This document shows, piece after piece, positions 23,433 through 36,561 of a stretch of 64,000 nt of DNA (the first letter of the stretch is position 1; the number at the start of each line of letters is the position of its first letter). The notes under the pieces are model-generated. The model did no database searches and was not told the DNA's origin. It saw only the letters and a program-made list of their open reading frames with translations. The stretch is taken from assembly GCF_018446385.1 (NCBI RefSeq), contig NC_056002.1:3769474-3833473 (forward strand), written 5' to 3'. Source of the stretch: Zingiber officinale (taxonomy: Eukaryota > Streptophyta > Magnoliopsida > Zingiberales > Zingiberaceae). Position numbers and translations under genes: made by a program.

Positions 23433-24239
23433 ATGACGACGGATCACACATCCTTCTCGTTCTCCCTCCCGTCCGCCGTCGCAGATGAGGCCCCGGCGGC
23501 GGGAGATTACCTGACCGCGTCTTTCCGTATGGATTTACCGGAGGGGGCGGCGAAGGAAGGCGACGCCGTAGACGACGATTCCAGTGACGATTCCGACTTC
23601 GCTTTTGCTGTGGGGGACTCCGACGAGCTCTCCTCCGCCGACGCCGACGAGATCTTCTTCGGCGGCCGGATGCTCCCCGTCTACCCCATCTTCAATCGCG
23701 ATCTCCTCCCCGATCCGACAACCGAGGAGGATGCGGAAGCGGCGGAGCAGATTCCGATCCGGCAGCTTCTTCTCCGGGATCCGGCGCCGCCGCTCACGTC
23801 CTCGACCAAGGCGCCGGAGGCCGCCGGCGAGTTCTGCGCTTGGACGCCGAACGACTGCAGGAAGAGCGCCTCCACCGGGTCGTCTCGCCGGTGGCGGCTC
23901 CGCGACTTGATGATGGGTCGGAGCCACAGCGACGGGAAGGAGAAGTTCGTTTTCCTCGAGGCGGAACCTCCGGCCCCAACGAGACCTGCAGCGAAGGAGA
24001 AGAAGGCGAGCGCCGGAGCCAGCCCGGCGAGGACGGAGCCGAGGAAGGCGGCGAAGAAGGTGATGAGGGTGGCGGAGATGGATATGGCCACCGCTCACCG
24101 ACTCTTCTACGCGAAGGGAAGCGGAAGCGATCAGGCGGTGAAGGGACCGCAGCGGTCATTCTTACCGTACCGGCAGGAGCTTTTCGGGTTGTTCGCACCC
24201 ATGAACACCCTCCAACGCACGCCGCGTCCCCCATTTTAA
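23433..24239 (+). CDS. DUF1645-family plant protein
   Basis: This single-exon GC-rich frame encodes 268 residues. The N-terminal third is acidic (runs of Asp/Ser near residues 45-70). The centre has the DUF1645 hallmark RRWRLRDLMMGRSHSDGKEK near residues 152-171, and a basic Lys/Ala/Arg-rich linker follows. The C-terminal block includes FLPYRQELFGLFA near residues 243-255, where the family often has SFLPYRQDLVGFF. No signal peptide or membrane segment is present. Members are stress-responsive plant proteins, and some rice members are linked to salt tolerance and grain size, but the biochemical role is unknown. A TATA box lies 51 bases upstream of the ATG. Several overlapping frames on both strands are GC-driven shadows. 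Confidence 0.88.
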   Translation: MTTDHTSFSFSLPSAVADEAPAAGDYLTASFRMDLPEGAAKEGDAVDDDSSDDSDFAFAVGDSDELSSADADEIFFGGRMLPVYPIFNRDLLPDPTTEEDAEAAEQIPIRQLLLRDPAPPLTSSTKAPEAAGEFCAWTPNDCRKSASTGSSRRWRLRDLMMGRSHSDGKEKFVFLEAEPPAPTRPAAKEKKASAGASPARTEPRKAAKKVMRVAEMDMATAHRLFYAKGSGSDQAVKGPQRSFLPYRQELFGLFAPMNTLQRTPRPPF

Positions 24240-25115
24240 TTTATTAAAATATTCTCCATATTATATGGAAGTCTTTTTTTTTTTAAAAAAAAGTATTTAT
24301 TTAATTTTCTTTTCTTTACTTTCAAATCAAATCTGTATATTTTGTTTGATAAATAATTTTCACTGAATTTTGCCTACGGAAGTGCAGTGGTCGTTAGAAT
24401 TTGTAATGACTATTTGTTTGATATTGTATAAAATACAATTATATATCCAGTCAATATATCTAAAGGCGGCAGCAGAATTGACGTTTATTCATCTCAAGGA
24501 GGAGAAGACTTGGCCTGGTGGTTGCTTTTGAATTTGCAGCAGCCTCTCCTTCCGAGAAGGTGCAGTGGGCCTTTCTGGTAAACATCTGTTCTGCGGATAC
24601 ACAATGCCGTTTCAACGCTCTTTGTTATATCGTTGGAGCAGATCACGTTCATCATTTATTTTATTAATTAGCATGGATATTTTATTTACATCAATTAATT
24701 TTAATAATTTTGACTAATTTGGTAGGAGTATTTTTGAGACACTAATATTCAGAGTTTATGATTGAAGAGTTTAAAATTTAGAAGGTTAAGATTTAAAATT
24801 TAACTATAATTATTTTTAAGTGGTTTGATTAATTTAAAATGAGGTTGATAAAGCTTAAATAATTTTGATTAAAATGGTAAAAGTATTTTAATTAATAGAG
24901 ATTTGCATGTCGTAATTTTAATTAAAATGAAATAGTTACTTTTTCACAATAGCTATCAACTGTAAATATATTATAATAACTATTAATAGTTTCAACAGGT
25001 TTAAATCCTAAATTTTAAACTTTAAATATTATTATATTAAAATATATTTTTTTAATTTAGTTAAAATTATTTAAATTATATTAAATAATTTTAAAATAAT
25101 TATAACATATTAATA
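24240..25115. other. 3' flank of the DUF1645 gene, AT-rich
   Basis: A short 3' UTR follows the stop at 24237-24239. No gene is supported after it. From 24660 the composition is almost entirely A and T with simple-sequence drift. Confidence 0.5.
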
Positions 25116-26027
25116 AGGGTTAATAACTTTAAGCCCCCTGAACTTTATAGCAAGTTGTATTTTACCCCCTCTATTTTAAAAACTACACTCAACCCCCCTT
25201 TGACATGAAATAAAAAGGAAAAAAAATATAAATGATCAAAATAACCCTAACCTAAATCAGACTTCTAAAAGAAAAATAAAAAAAAAATGCCACAAAATCA
25301 TAAAATTTAACCTTAACTCAACCTGATTTATATATAAGTCCTAAATCTTACTTGTTTCTAGAAAAAATATTCTCATAAAATTTATATATGTACTAGTATA
25401 AATAACAGGAAAACAGTAACTCTTAATTCTAAATTAATGAATTAAAATTAAATGAAGATAAAATAAAGTTTATCATTAAAAATCAAAATGAAGACCATTT
25501 AGGATTTTTAAAAAATCATCCTTTTAATTTTTGCCCAAAAATAAATTTTTATTTCAAAACAGCACCCTTTTGAAATGAAAAGTATTTTTAACTGCTTTGA
25601 GATGAAAATTTATTTTTGGACAAAAATTAAAAGGATGATTTTTTTTCTAAATCGTCAAAGGATCTTCATTTTAATTTTTAATGATAAATTTTGTTCCATC
25701 TTCATCTAATTTTGATTCATTAATTTAGAATTTTGATTTTTTTTTATTTGGTAAAATAAGTTTTTGACTTATTATCCCTTTCAGAGTTAGCTGTTTTCTG
25801 TTGTTTATACTGTGCATGTATGAATTTTGTGAGGATATTTTTTCTAGGAACAAGTGAAATTATGAGTGTATATATAAATCAAATTTAGTTAAAGTTAGGA
25901 TTATTTTGATCATTTATTTTTTTTTCTTTTTATTTCATAATAAAAGAGGGTTAAGTATAATTTTTTAAATAGAGGAGAATAAAATATAATTTGTTATGAA
26001 ATTCAGAGGCTTAAAGTTATTAACCCT
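25116..26027. mobile_element. foldback/MITE-like element with long inverted repeats
   Basis: The left end AGGGTTAATAACTTTAAGCC is the reverse complement of the right end, apart from late mismatches. Pairing continues inward for several hundred bases: a block near 25218-25260 (GAAATAAAAAGG, then GATCAAAATAA) pairs with 25895-25940, and one near 25440-25560 pairs with 25600-25740. The whole 912 bases can therefore fold back on itself. No coding capacity is seen. The flanks are too AT-rich to name a target duplication with confidence, so the superfamily is open. Confidence 0.7.
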
Positions 26028-27007
26028 ACTAATAATTACCTAGTAACTTTTATCAATAGCTGCTACTGGTGGTAACTGTTATTGAAAGATTTCTCACGTG
26101 GGTGATACTTCTTAAAAGAAATAATAGTCATTTTCAAATGATGATGTGCCTGTGGTCACAATCGAGGCCTTGCTCGATCACTTTCCAGATAAATATCAAC
26201 TAAATTAAATTTTATCCATTGCCTAGTAGCTTATGCCATCATCAAGGAAATCACCGTGGGAATTTTTGGGATAAAAAATATTAATTTCGAAGAGATAACG
26301 ACAATCCATTGTCACAGTCAAAATAGAAGACTACACTTGAGTGGATAATTATTGCCAACAAGAAGAGAACAAAAAAAGAGTCGTTCAAATCCTCTAGAAA
26401 CGCCCTGCTATGTACGTAGTCTATCTATATAATATACTTTGAACTTTGAAACAGTCATACGATCGAAGAAGTCCTCCAACTCTGCAACTTGCAGGAATAT
26501 AATGTTTGGTCGTTCAAGCACGTTATTTAATGTCAACATTAGAAAACATGAAAGTCTAGCAAGCCAAAAAAAAATTGCCTCGTGGATTGTTCGAGAAGGT
26601 GCTGCGCAGTGCAATTCTTGCACCGGAAGTTGATTACTGAGCAAGGAAAGCTCATCATTTCATAAAATTGCGTATGATGAGAAGTCAAGATCAAAATGGT
26701 TTCACAGTAAAGCAAATAAGACTAAGGAGTAATGCTCTAAACTTCATGTACGATGACATAAAAAGCGAAGCTGGAAAATCAGCATCAGAGAATACTTTTA
26801 AAGGACAATCATTTTAGCTCAATTCTCACGAACAGCAGCTCATAATCAAATGGTTTTGGTAAACAATTGAAAGAAAAATGGTAGAATAATCATTTACAAC
26901 GGATCCAATATCGCAATCACACAGCCCTTATGTCCCCATAAGTGTAAGAATTTGGTATGAAAAAATCAGTGCACAAAGCAATTAAGTTTCTAAATGTACA
27001 TCATGCT
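26028..27007. other. 3' flank of the KLCR gene
   Basis: No gene is supported. The part just below 27008 is the 3' UTR of the minus-strand TPR gene. A 78-residue minus-strand frame at 26408-26644 has no recognisable domain. Confidence 0.5.
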
Positions 27008-30000
27008 TCATGATCGAGTTGCATCGTTCACAACAGTTTGTGGATTGGTGTCGAGGAGAGTTTTGAGCGACCTAATTTTTCTATTTCGGACTCTCCCAGC
27101 TTCCTTCAGCAACTCAGCCAACCTCCTTTTCTCATCGTCTACGTCAGGGTTGGCTGTTCCGAGCTTTTCCTCTCGAAGTCTGACTACATATTCCAAGATT
27201 TCAATGGCTTCGTCCAACCTGTGTTAAAATGGTATGCCAAGACAAAGACTGCATATCAGCATTTTGTCTTCAAGATATAAGCGATAATCTAAAACTTCTT
27301 AGTAGAGTTCATGGTAAATAGTTGAAGACAGACAAGATTGAAAAGTTAGCCTAATAAATAAAAATGCCAAGAGCAACTTAATGAACAACCAAACTAGCTC
27401 CCAAAAGGCCAAAACCATCATCTTTTATTATGCTTGGAAAATCAGTTCATTTTTACACACCATTTGTAATGCAAAAACACATTCCTCAACATTTTCAGAA
27501 AAAAATGCAAGAGCCATGTGGACTTATGGACAACTATGAGGATCAGAGAACTAGCATTTCAACGACTCACAGAGCATTAACTTCTTTTTTTCAGACTAAT
27601 AACATTAGCGATCACAGAATATTTTTATTGGAAAATAAACCAAATTTAAGGAAAAAAGGAAAGAGATATCATTCTAGTAATTCGTGATTGTAATTTAAGA
27701 AGAAGACTTACTGAAACATGGGGAAACAACCAACAACTAGTCATTTTTTAGTTACGAATTCTCAGCTTCAAGAAGCATGAAGAAGCCATCATTGAAATTA
27801 TTACATGATCTTATAGTTCTCAGATTTGGTTCCAGTATTTGGCTTGTCTCATTCATCAAATATATAATCCACCTAATTGATTGGCAATAAATCAATCCAT
27901 AAATGTCTCCTTTTTCTTCACCTAATTTCATTCACTAAAAAAATGATTATACCATACTGATATTATCCTTTGTTTTCAAATAACCATATCAACATCATCT
28001 AGTAAAAACCATGTCATGGATCTCGAATATTTGGGGATGTTCACATTATAATTATTTATTCTAATAACTAAAGTCACTAACTTTAGTCAGGCAAGCTTCA
28101 ATCAATTACATTTCCATCAGGAAATTGATGTTGAACAAGTGAGAACAAAGTATAACTTTCTATAAGTCTCACGTCTCTGATTCTTGGTTGCAACTTACAT
28201 GGTCAGTTAATCTCTACTTAAACAGAATCAACTGGAAACTTGAAAAGAATCAGGTTCAATGTTCATCGACGCTAAGTGCAATAGCTATTAACCAAAAGAT
28301 ATAGGTGAAATGGCATAGACATCACAAAATTTCTCTCCTATAACTCATTATCTGAGCATCAAGGAGACCAACATAGAAACCATGATTCTCTAGATATAAA
28401 ATTAACATGAAAAAACAGACAAACAAACAAACAAATGAAAGCATAACCATTGAAGGCAATACCTTCCCATTGCATCATAAGTTCCTGCAAGATTGCTGTA
28501 CACTCCAAGTGTGTCTGGATGATACGGTCCACATTCTTGCTCCAGAATGCTTTTGGCTTCCTCAAATAATTCAGCTGCCTCATTTATAGCATACCTTTGT
28601 ACACAAGCTAATCCCATCTGGTTCAAAGCAATTCCAAAGAAAGCTGATTTCTTTTCCCTGCAAGCTCGAAGCTTATCTATTGCATTCTTGAATGAAGAAT
28701 AAGACTCGCCAAAATTTCCTCTTATGTAGTAGAGCACACCAATCTGTGCCTCAATACCTGCAATGGTGCTTTGCTGTCCAGCAGAATTATTATACATCTT
28801 CAAGGCCTTCTGGAGTAACTTGAGTGCCTGTTCATGCTCATTCATGGACACATATATTGCAGATACATCAGTCAGGCCCATGGCTATTTCCTCTGTAGAA
28901 GTCCCTGGAATAGGCTTGGTATAAATGCGGAGAGCATTTTCACAATATGACTTGGAATTCTTAAACTTCCCTGTTTTATTGTACAAGTCAGCGAGTCGTA
29001 CAAAGACTGATGCAACAGTTGGGTGGTTGGCTCCTTTAGTAGTTTTGTAAAGATTGAGTGCTTTCTGATATGCGAACACAGCCTCATCATATCGCCCCAA
29101 CGAGAGATAGATATCGCCAATGCTGCAGTCAACTGAAGCTACCTCGGTTTCCTGGCCATTGGCTACCATTGCCGAGCTTACTGAAACTAGATGTTGAAGA
29201 GCTGCTTCATGGTGACCCTTGGTGTCGCAAATGAGACCCATCAGTCTCCTATCAGCTGTTTCTTCTAAAGAGGATATCTCACCTTTCTCCCCATGGATGT
29301 CGAGAGCAATCTGGCACAGTCTTTCTGCCTCATCAAACTGCAATGCTTGAACATTAGCTTCAGCTAAATAGCGGCAAGTTTCACCAACCCGCGGATCCAT
29401 ATCACCTAGTGTCTGTTTCTGAATTTCAAGTCCCGTGGAGTAGCATTGGAGTGAACTATCTAACTGGCCCAACATGGCAAAAATATCACCCAACTGCATA
29501 TAACCAGAAAATTTAGCAAGCGCATGGTCTTTGCCTTCTTCAAGCACTGGAATTTCAATAGATTTTTGAAGAACAGGTACAGCCTCCACAAACTTTCCTA
29601 ATTTGCAATAGGTTGATGCTATGACATGCAGACTCATTACCAAATCCAAGCTTGGCTTCTGACCGGCACATTTCTCAAATGACTTGGCTGCTCGGAGTGC
29701 ATATTTTAAAGCTCTAAGCGGATTCTCAGAAGCAATTAGATCTCTTGCATGCTTAAGATAGAAAGGCCCTAAATCAGGGTTTTCTAAACCAGATTCAGAT
29801 GAATCCAATGTTCCATTGAGTAACTTCACCTCACTCCTTGCTGAACTCTTTTTTTTTGTACGACTGACTCTCACATTAGATGCTGCTCCATTTTGGTCAT
29901 CTTTCTCAGGAGTGTTTTTGTTGCTCATGCTGCTCTTTATGGGTACGTTGGATTCTGACTGAGCCTGCAAGTGCAAAGGCATTCTTGGCTTTTTGGATGA

Positions 30001-30429
30001 TCCAGAAGACACATTTGGAGATTGAACCTTAGTGATATTGTCTTGTCTCTTATCTTCAGAACCATTTTCTACTTCTGTCACATTATTGTCTTCCTCCTCT
30101 TCTATTACTCTAATGGCATCCATCTCTGCACCTACTAGATGGCGCAGCTCTGAGTCAATCCTAGATTCTTCACCATCAGAACCAAAGCTATGATGAGACT
30201 GTGACCCATCGCTCGAGCTTCCTAACTCCCGTACATTATCAAACAACTGCTCGATTGTGGGTTCTTTGTAACTCTCAACTGGAAGATTCTCCGCATTGCT
30301 TGGAGCTTCCCTCTCGTTCGGAGGAGCACACAATTTACTAGGTGAGGATGAGTTTTCTTTGATGTTAGAAGAATTCACCTCAGTTGAAGCCTCGTTTGTA
30401 GTGACTCCATCCATCAGAATGCCTGGCAT
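27008..30429 (-). CDS. KLCR: kinesin light chain-related TPR protein (KLCR/CMU type)
   Basis: Two coding exons, 30429-28463 and 27218-27008, join with GT-AG sites (GGGAAG|GT and CACAG|GTTGG) into 725 residues. The first about 220 residues are acidic and Ser-rich, with DELFDNVREL-like text and an EEEED run, then a basic patch. From about residue 225 tandem TPR units run to the end (for example LGKFVEAVPVLQKSIE, LGRYDEAVFAYQKALNLY, NEHEQALKLLQKALKMY, LDEAIEILEYVVRLREEKLG). In Arabidopsis these proteins (KLCR1-3, also CMU) sit on cortical microtubules, bind IQD scaffolds and keep microtubules in place during cellulose synthesis. I chose the start MPGILMDG over an ATG 19 codons upstream because the short upstream stretch is hydrophobic and unlike the family start. 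The second exon ends NDATRS. Confidence 0.93.
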
Positions 30430-31380
30430 CACCACCACGGGAAGGGATTGACCAGACCACAGGAAGAAGTGACTAAAAACCACCACAATCTAAATTTTCA
30501 AGCACAGAAAAGTGAAGATTTAATCTTCTTTAGGTAACTACCGGAAGAGAACAAATGACAAAAGGGGGGAAAAATCTTTCAACCACAAAGAGAGAAAAAA
30601 AACACGATTTTTTTTTCTAATAAGAAAAAGAAAAAATTTCAGCCTCTACAAAAATCACTATCTTTATGGAAGAACGATCAAGTAGGAATTGCAACAGACA
30701 CAAATTCAACAGGGAGAAAAACACAGGAATCCAAAACGACAACCATCGTTGACATATACAAATACAGAAATCACAAAAAAAAAAAAAAAATAGATCTCTT
30801 ATCTCAACAACATAATTGATGAGCTCAAGTAGGATAAATTATATATGATTCACAAACAAATGGAACAGAGCAAACCTCTTTGCCATAAATCAACAGACGA
30901 AAGGAGCATCGAAATGGAGACAAAATCTCCAGATCAATCCAATAGAAAAAAATCCAGCGCAAAAACCAATCACCGGAGGCCAAATTAGCTTCAGATCCCG
31001 CAGTATCAATCTCTACGAAGCCCCTCAAATCCAACAAAAGAAAAAAAAAAAAAAAGAGAAGAAAAAATCCACAAATCCCAAATGAAAAATACGCTAGCTC
31101 GCAGCCAAACTAAAACAAAACATATTCCACAAATTCATTTCCGGACCGATACATCAACAAATTCAAGCATAAAAGATCCAAAATGAAATAGAAGAGTTAA
31201 AAAAAAACAATACAAAACCAAACAAGCTCAGCAAAGGAATACACCCAGTTGATGCGCACTTACCCTAGTCGTCGCCCATGACCATGAGAGGCACGCTGGA
31301 AAGCAACCTCCTCAACGGAGATCGTTGGCCAAAGCAGAAGAATCAGAGCTCCGTGACTGGAGCCGGAGCCATTACACAAA
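30430..31380 (-). other. 5' UTR with probable leader intron of KLCR
   Basis: On the minus strand a strong donor (CTAGG|GTAAGTGCGC) lies near 31262. AG acceptors preceded by T-rich sequence lie 50-100 bases before the ATG at 30429 (for example GGTTTTTAG). A leader intron of about 0.8 kb is therefore likely, with the first non-coding exon at about 31262-31375. AT-rich TTATATATAA at about 31395 may be the TATA element. Confidence 0.5.
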
Positions 31381-33110
31381 AATAAACAAAAAATAAATTA
31401 TATATAACAAAGTGAGTGGACTTCGGAGCCGCGAGTGGACAAGACAGGGATTTATGATATCCTGGAGGGTAGAACCGGGACTTTAAATATAATATAGTAT
31501 TCTGAACGCAAAAACCTTGCTATTAATAAAAGAATAAAAAGAGAAAATTTTATGAAATGACGATATTGCCCCTACCCCTACTTAATATAAAGTGATACAT
31601 TTTATTAAACACAGAAAATGGTAATAGGTCATCTTCAAATTTGTTGAGCAATCATTGTAATTAAACTACAAAATTAACCACATACTTGAATTTTTAAATA
31701 CTTAAATCCTACTTTTTAAAAAAAAATATATATCCTTCAGCCCTAATTCGCCTAACTGAACTAAAGAGATATTTGGAAAAATATTGTGTGATTTACATAT
31801 TTAGTAGAGTGGCCTAAAATTATTTTTTTTAAAAAAATATATATTATATAAATTCAAATTTGTAAAATATTATTTATGTGATTAATTAATCGAGACTTAA
31901 TTCCGAGCGCGGTTGTAGAACAGGCTGGCGTTTCGAGGTCAGCACGTGGCGTGCGATTCTATTTTAAGTAATTTGAACTATTTAATTGTTTATATTTATT
32001 TTCCTTTTTATCTATTAAAAACATGTCTTTTATTTTCATCAATTTTGTGTTATTGTAAACCTTCTCACAATTATTATTCTTAATCAATTTAGTTAAAATT
32101 ATTTAACATAATTAAATTCATTCATCAAAATCACTGCAAATATTATTGTACCAAAAAATATATAGTATAGTAGTTACCTTAACAACTACATGGATAAAAA
32201 CTTAATTAATAATAACAAAAATATAATAAATTTAGTAAAGGATTGAAGCTAATAATGATGTAGAAAAATATATTTAATGGGATAAATAATTTATTATTGT
32301 TGTTTAATATATATATTAGTAGCCTTGGATTCTCATTTCTCCCGTATATATATAAAAATAAATAAATAAATCAATAAAGTTTGTGAAGATTGAAGTAAGG
32401 TGGACCTTGTGAAAGGACGGCAGTGTTCCATGAATTATTAGGTGTGCGTGGAGTTGGTGTCGTTAGCTGGGTAGGATTTAGAAGGCGTAGTCGAGTTGGT
32501 AGTAGAAAGAAGAAGAGTAGTTTAACAAAGTTAAAAAGGGAAAAGGAGAGAATGATGTCGTTGACAAGGAGAAGAGTTTGTCGATTAAGTTTAGGGGTGG
32601 GTGGCGGTGCGCTTGCAATGGCCCCTCCACGGGAATCACATCTAATGAAGATGATATATATGTACACACACTGTATATTTATGGATGATCCTCTGTAATC
32701 CGGGAATATTTTCGGACATCCGGATTTGTGAGAGTCACAAGAGTGTGTATGATAAGGGTTATCGGATATTTTGAATAAATGAAAAAGGCTCAAAAGAAAA
32801 GTCACAACTTTAAAAAAAAGTCAATCATTCTTACGTGCTTGGTTGTCTATAAAAAGGGGCTAAGTTAGATGGAAAATAAACACACATTCTTACTCTCATT
32901 TCCCTTATTTTTTGAATTATCTCACTCAGTGCAAAGTTTGGTCTTTGTGCTGCATAATTTATAGACCAAATACAACCCTTAAGGATGGTTTTTGAAACAT
33001 GATTTGGAATTCAATACATTTGTTTTTTCCTTTGGAAAGCTTTCAAGATTGATCTTGTTCTTGAGCACTAGTCTCGTACTATACCAACAAGGGTGTGCAA
33101 AGTATCATTT
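31381..33110. other. AT-rich spacer upstream of KLCR
   Basis: No gene is supported. A G-box core (CACGTG) lies at 31943-31948, about 1.5 kb upstream of the KLCR ATG. A promoter-like TCTATAAAAAGGGGC lies near 32849 with no credible gene after it; it may belong to a decayed LTR. Overlapping frames at 32371-32805 have no domain. Confidence 0.4.
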
Positions 33111-33134
33111 CTCTCTCTCACACACACACACACA

Positions 33135-33201
<67 letters not shown>
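33111..33201. repeat. compound microsatellite (CT)n(CA)n(CT)n(AT)n
   Basis: Four uninterrupted dinucleotide blocks follow one another: CT to about 33119, CA to 33134, CT from 33137 to 33170, AT from 33171 to 33201. Long pure runs like these are usually length-variable. Confidence 0.95.
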
Positions 33202-33203
<2 letters not shown>

Positions 33204-33310
33204 TTTTTTACCCTAGGCGTCACGTTGGCCGACCAACATGGGCAACCCTCACGCACGGAGGCGCCTCCGATGATCGAAGGTGCCTCCCATGTGAGAGACG
33301 TCCATATTGG

Positions 33311-34530
33311 TGTTAGTGCAGGTTGCACTAACAATCTGATTTTGATGTATGACAAATAGGTTAAAATTATATGTGTTGTTTGTCTAACAGTTCTACCAAG
33401 TGTACAGGGGTTGACTGGTCTGAAGGACCTGACACTAGGCTGAAATCCAACTAGGTCCGCAGGACCCAATAGCTGGTGGGAAATCTAACTAGGTCCGCAG
33501 GGTCCGATAGCTGGTGAGAAGTCCAGATAGGTCCGTGGGGCCCGATATCTGACGGGAAGTCCGATTGGGTCTGCGTACCTGACAACCTATCAAAGTCCAG
33601 TTGGGTCTGCGGACCTGACAACTAGCAGGAAAACCTAGTGGGCCAAAGGCCAATCACGTAACTGCAAGTGGTAAGTGAAGGTAAGCAACTAGAAGAGAGA
33701 TCCAGTAAGGACGTGTTCCCCGTTGAGGGAACTATAAATGCCGATTCAACTTAGGTCCATTTGGGAACCCTAAGTTAAGATTATGACTAGGTCATGGTCT
33801 CGTGGAGAAAAGATCTAATTAATACTCACATTTTATCATGTTGTGCTAACTCTGTTTTGCAGAGTAAAATATATTTTTGATTGTCTAGACTAACCTTTTC
33901 TTCCAGGTGGAAGATGCTCAAGAAAAGGGTTTGGGCGCCTGAAAGGAGTCCGGGTGCCCGGAGTAGGCTCGCCCAGCGGGTGCTGAGGGCGACCAGGCGA
34001 TCCAGGTGCACAGACTTGGTCCAGGCGCCCGAAATCGGAGAATTATCCACAAGATGACGTGTAGCGCGTTGATTGACCGAGCCACGTGGTCTAGGCATCC
34101 GGAGAGGTTCCAGGTGCCTGGAATGGACCTATTTAAAGGCCTTCGACCCAGAGCTTCAAAAGAACAATTACAACAAGTTTCCTTCTTGCTCGGTGCTCCT
34201 AAAAAGCTCTTGTGACATTGTGAAGCTCCTCCGACAACCGATGACTCAGATTTTCATATCTTCCTTGTTGTCGGTAACCTTTTTTTTTGTTCCTGTACTT
34301 ATCTTTTAATACATTTTGCGAACTATTAGTGGATTGCCCAACGAAAGCACTCGATGAGTGCGAGCCTTGGAGTAGGAGTCGTCAAAGGCTCCGAACAAAG
34401 TAAAACTAACTTGTGTTAGCGTTGTTTGTTTCTTCCGTTTTCCACTGCGTAACTTCGTTTTAATTCAAATTTTTTGACGATCGCTATTCACCTCCCCCCC
34501 CCCTCTTCTAGCGTTCTTTCTGATCTTACA
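33311..34530 (+). mobile_element. copia solo LTR (copy F), opposite orientation
   Basis: This is the reverse complement of the LTR family at 4553-16000. It begins TGTTAGTGCAGG and ends TGATCTTACA, 1220 bp, with the family block CGAAAGCACTCGATGAGTGC at about 34341 and GGCTCCGAAC at 34388. Flanking 5-mers ATTGG (33306-33310) and GTTGG (34531-34535) differ at one base, as expected for an aged target duplication. No internal region is left. Confidence 0.8.
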
Positions 34531-34550
34531 GTTGGTTGCCCAACATGATG

Positions 34551-35258
34551 TGTTGGAGAATATCCGATGTGATGTGTTAAAATAGGTTTCAGAGGAATGC
34601 ACAACGTAAATAAAATATAATAATTCCTAATTATTACATCACACACATCACACACATACAAGGATAAAACACAGCTAGATATGATCGCATAATTAAAATT
34701 TTACTAAAAGTAAATTTACGCTCAGCGTACCTTGAAAGTTTGTTAACGAACCTTATAGAGAATGTTTGCTAGCCTCATAAGATAAGCCTCCTTCGGAATC
34801 AACGAGCAAGCAGCCTATCGATGAGGAGTGGAATTAGAATCAACCAAGCGACACTTGAAAGTCTCACCTATATCCATATCAACACTGAGCTTTTGTCAAG
34901 ACGACTTCAAATTCCATCTTTACGAAAGGTATTAGCCTTGTGTAGGAAGATGGAGCGATTTGAGAGAATGATCTACGACATGATTCGTGTCTGGTGGGCG
35001 TAGCAATATGTTTTAAACGGCACCGAAATTGTCGACACCAAATTCATCAACACCGAATTCATCGGCACTGAAGTCGTAGACACCGAATTCTGGTGGCTAA
35101 AGATGGCCGACAGTAACTCTTGGGCAGCGGCTAGAGAGAGGGAGAGGAAGAAGTGGATGAGAAGAAGTTCTAATTAAATTAGAATTTTCCCTTAAGTAAT
35201 TTATACGAGTCATTAATTTTCCTTTCGTGTAGTTCATCTATTATTCATATCATTTACA
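34551..35258. mobile_element. possible second solo LTR, other family
   Basis: The block starts TGTTGGAGAATAT and can be closed at CATTTACA (35258). The flanking 5-mers TGATG and AGATG match at four of five positions. The interior contains several ACACCGAATTC repeats near 35030-35090. Only the ends and flanks support the call, and orientation and lineage are open. Confidence 0.35.
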
Positions 35259-36056
35259 AGATGGGGAATCATAAAAATAATTTTAAAACAATAATTAGTA
35301 CTACTCTACCATCTCAGTGGTTAATGATATATGTAAGTTGACCATGAATTTGTTGTCATGTGTATGCTTTGCTCAAGTATTGCAGGAATCTGTGCATACT
35401 AATTATTCAACGTCCAGATAGTTGCATATTCCTGTGACCAAGATATTTTTATTTATTATTATTTCTTCTCAATCTGTCCCTCTGAAGCATGATGCCTAGC
35501 CTTATTCAATCCTTGTTCATTTTCAATCAAATCTCTCTGATATGAAATGTATCGAATGAGTGAATGCACATGTGTTCAAACTACTGTTTTATGTTTTCTG
35601 TTTTGATTACGTGGATTTCTCTTTAGGTTGATCAAAAGATATCAACACTGGGATTGATAATAGGACTGACTAGGGCAATTCGGAGAAAGAGAGCTTCATC
35701 ACTGATTATATTATCTCCTAAAAGAGGGCCTAGAGATTACTACAAGGGAAAGAACTGCAAGCCCATATAGACATCGGTTTTCTACCGATGTCTATTACAT
35801 TTTCGACCGATGTCTATGAAAGTGATGTAAAAGGTCTGTCATTTTAGACATCGGATTAAAATCTGTGTAGTATCACTTAACGACATCGGATGTAAAATTG
35901 ATGTAATATTATATGTTAATAAAATCAGTTTTGGCAGCGGTATACAACCGATGTAACATTAGTTAATGACACCAGTTTTACAGCGGTGGAAAATCGATGT
36001 AATATCAGTATTGTTTAACGACACAAATTCGATTTTTGAAACAGTGAAAAATCGAC

Positions 36057-36203
36057 AGTATCCAAGAAAATACACAAATATTCACAAATTACACAAATAT
36101 TCTTCTTCCAACAGTATCCATAAAATACACAAATATTCACAAATTACATAAATATTCTTCTTACAACAGTATCCATAAAATACATAAATATTCTTTTTAC
36201 ATC
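36057..36203. repeat. about 55-bp tandem repeat, 2.6 units
   Basis: Units starting CAGTATCCA and continuing through ACACAAATATTCACAAATT lie at 36057, 36113 and 36168 (the last is partial). It sits inside the CACTA-like element next to its subterminal repeats. Confidence 0.85.
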
Positions 36204-36561
36204 AAAAGCTAATAGAAATTGTACACATCAAGGTATAACATCGATTAAGTTGCACAAACTACAAGCTCAAATACAAGCTCATTCGATTAACACTAATAGA
36301 TATCGTTTCGAATAAGATGAGCCTGTATTGGCAGAGGTTGGACCATGACTAGAAACTGTATTTTACCAAACTACAAGCTCATTCCTAGATAGATGATTTG
36401 ATGTCCGTTCCTCTTCTTGATGTTCATAAAACATAGGCTGCTTACCCTTTCCATCTGCAAAATTAAAAAAATATATATAAATACATGAAAACAATAAAAT
36501 GATTTGGAAATCTGTGTTTTTTTCCTGCAACAGGTGTATAGCAAGAAAAGAATTAGAACTT

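Noticed and set aside
23535-24247. Several overlapping frames on both strands of the DUF1645 gene
   Set aside because: They are GC-driven shadows of the DUF1645 coding frame.
24500-24640. Possible tRNA-like A box (TGGCCTGGTGG)
   Set aside because: No B box follows at a proper distance, and no cloverleaf can be drawn.
32371-32860. Possible small gene with TATA box TCTATAAAAAGGGG
   Set aside because: Frames on both strands overlap and carry no domain, and the TATA box lies after, not before, the plus-strand frame.
33068-33469. Frames of 88-133 residues over the microsatellite
   Set aside because: They read mainly through CT, CA and AT runs (YIYIYI, ERERER) and have no domain.
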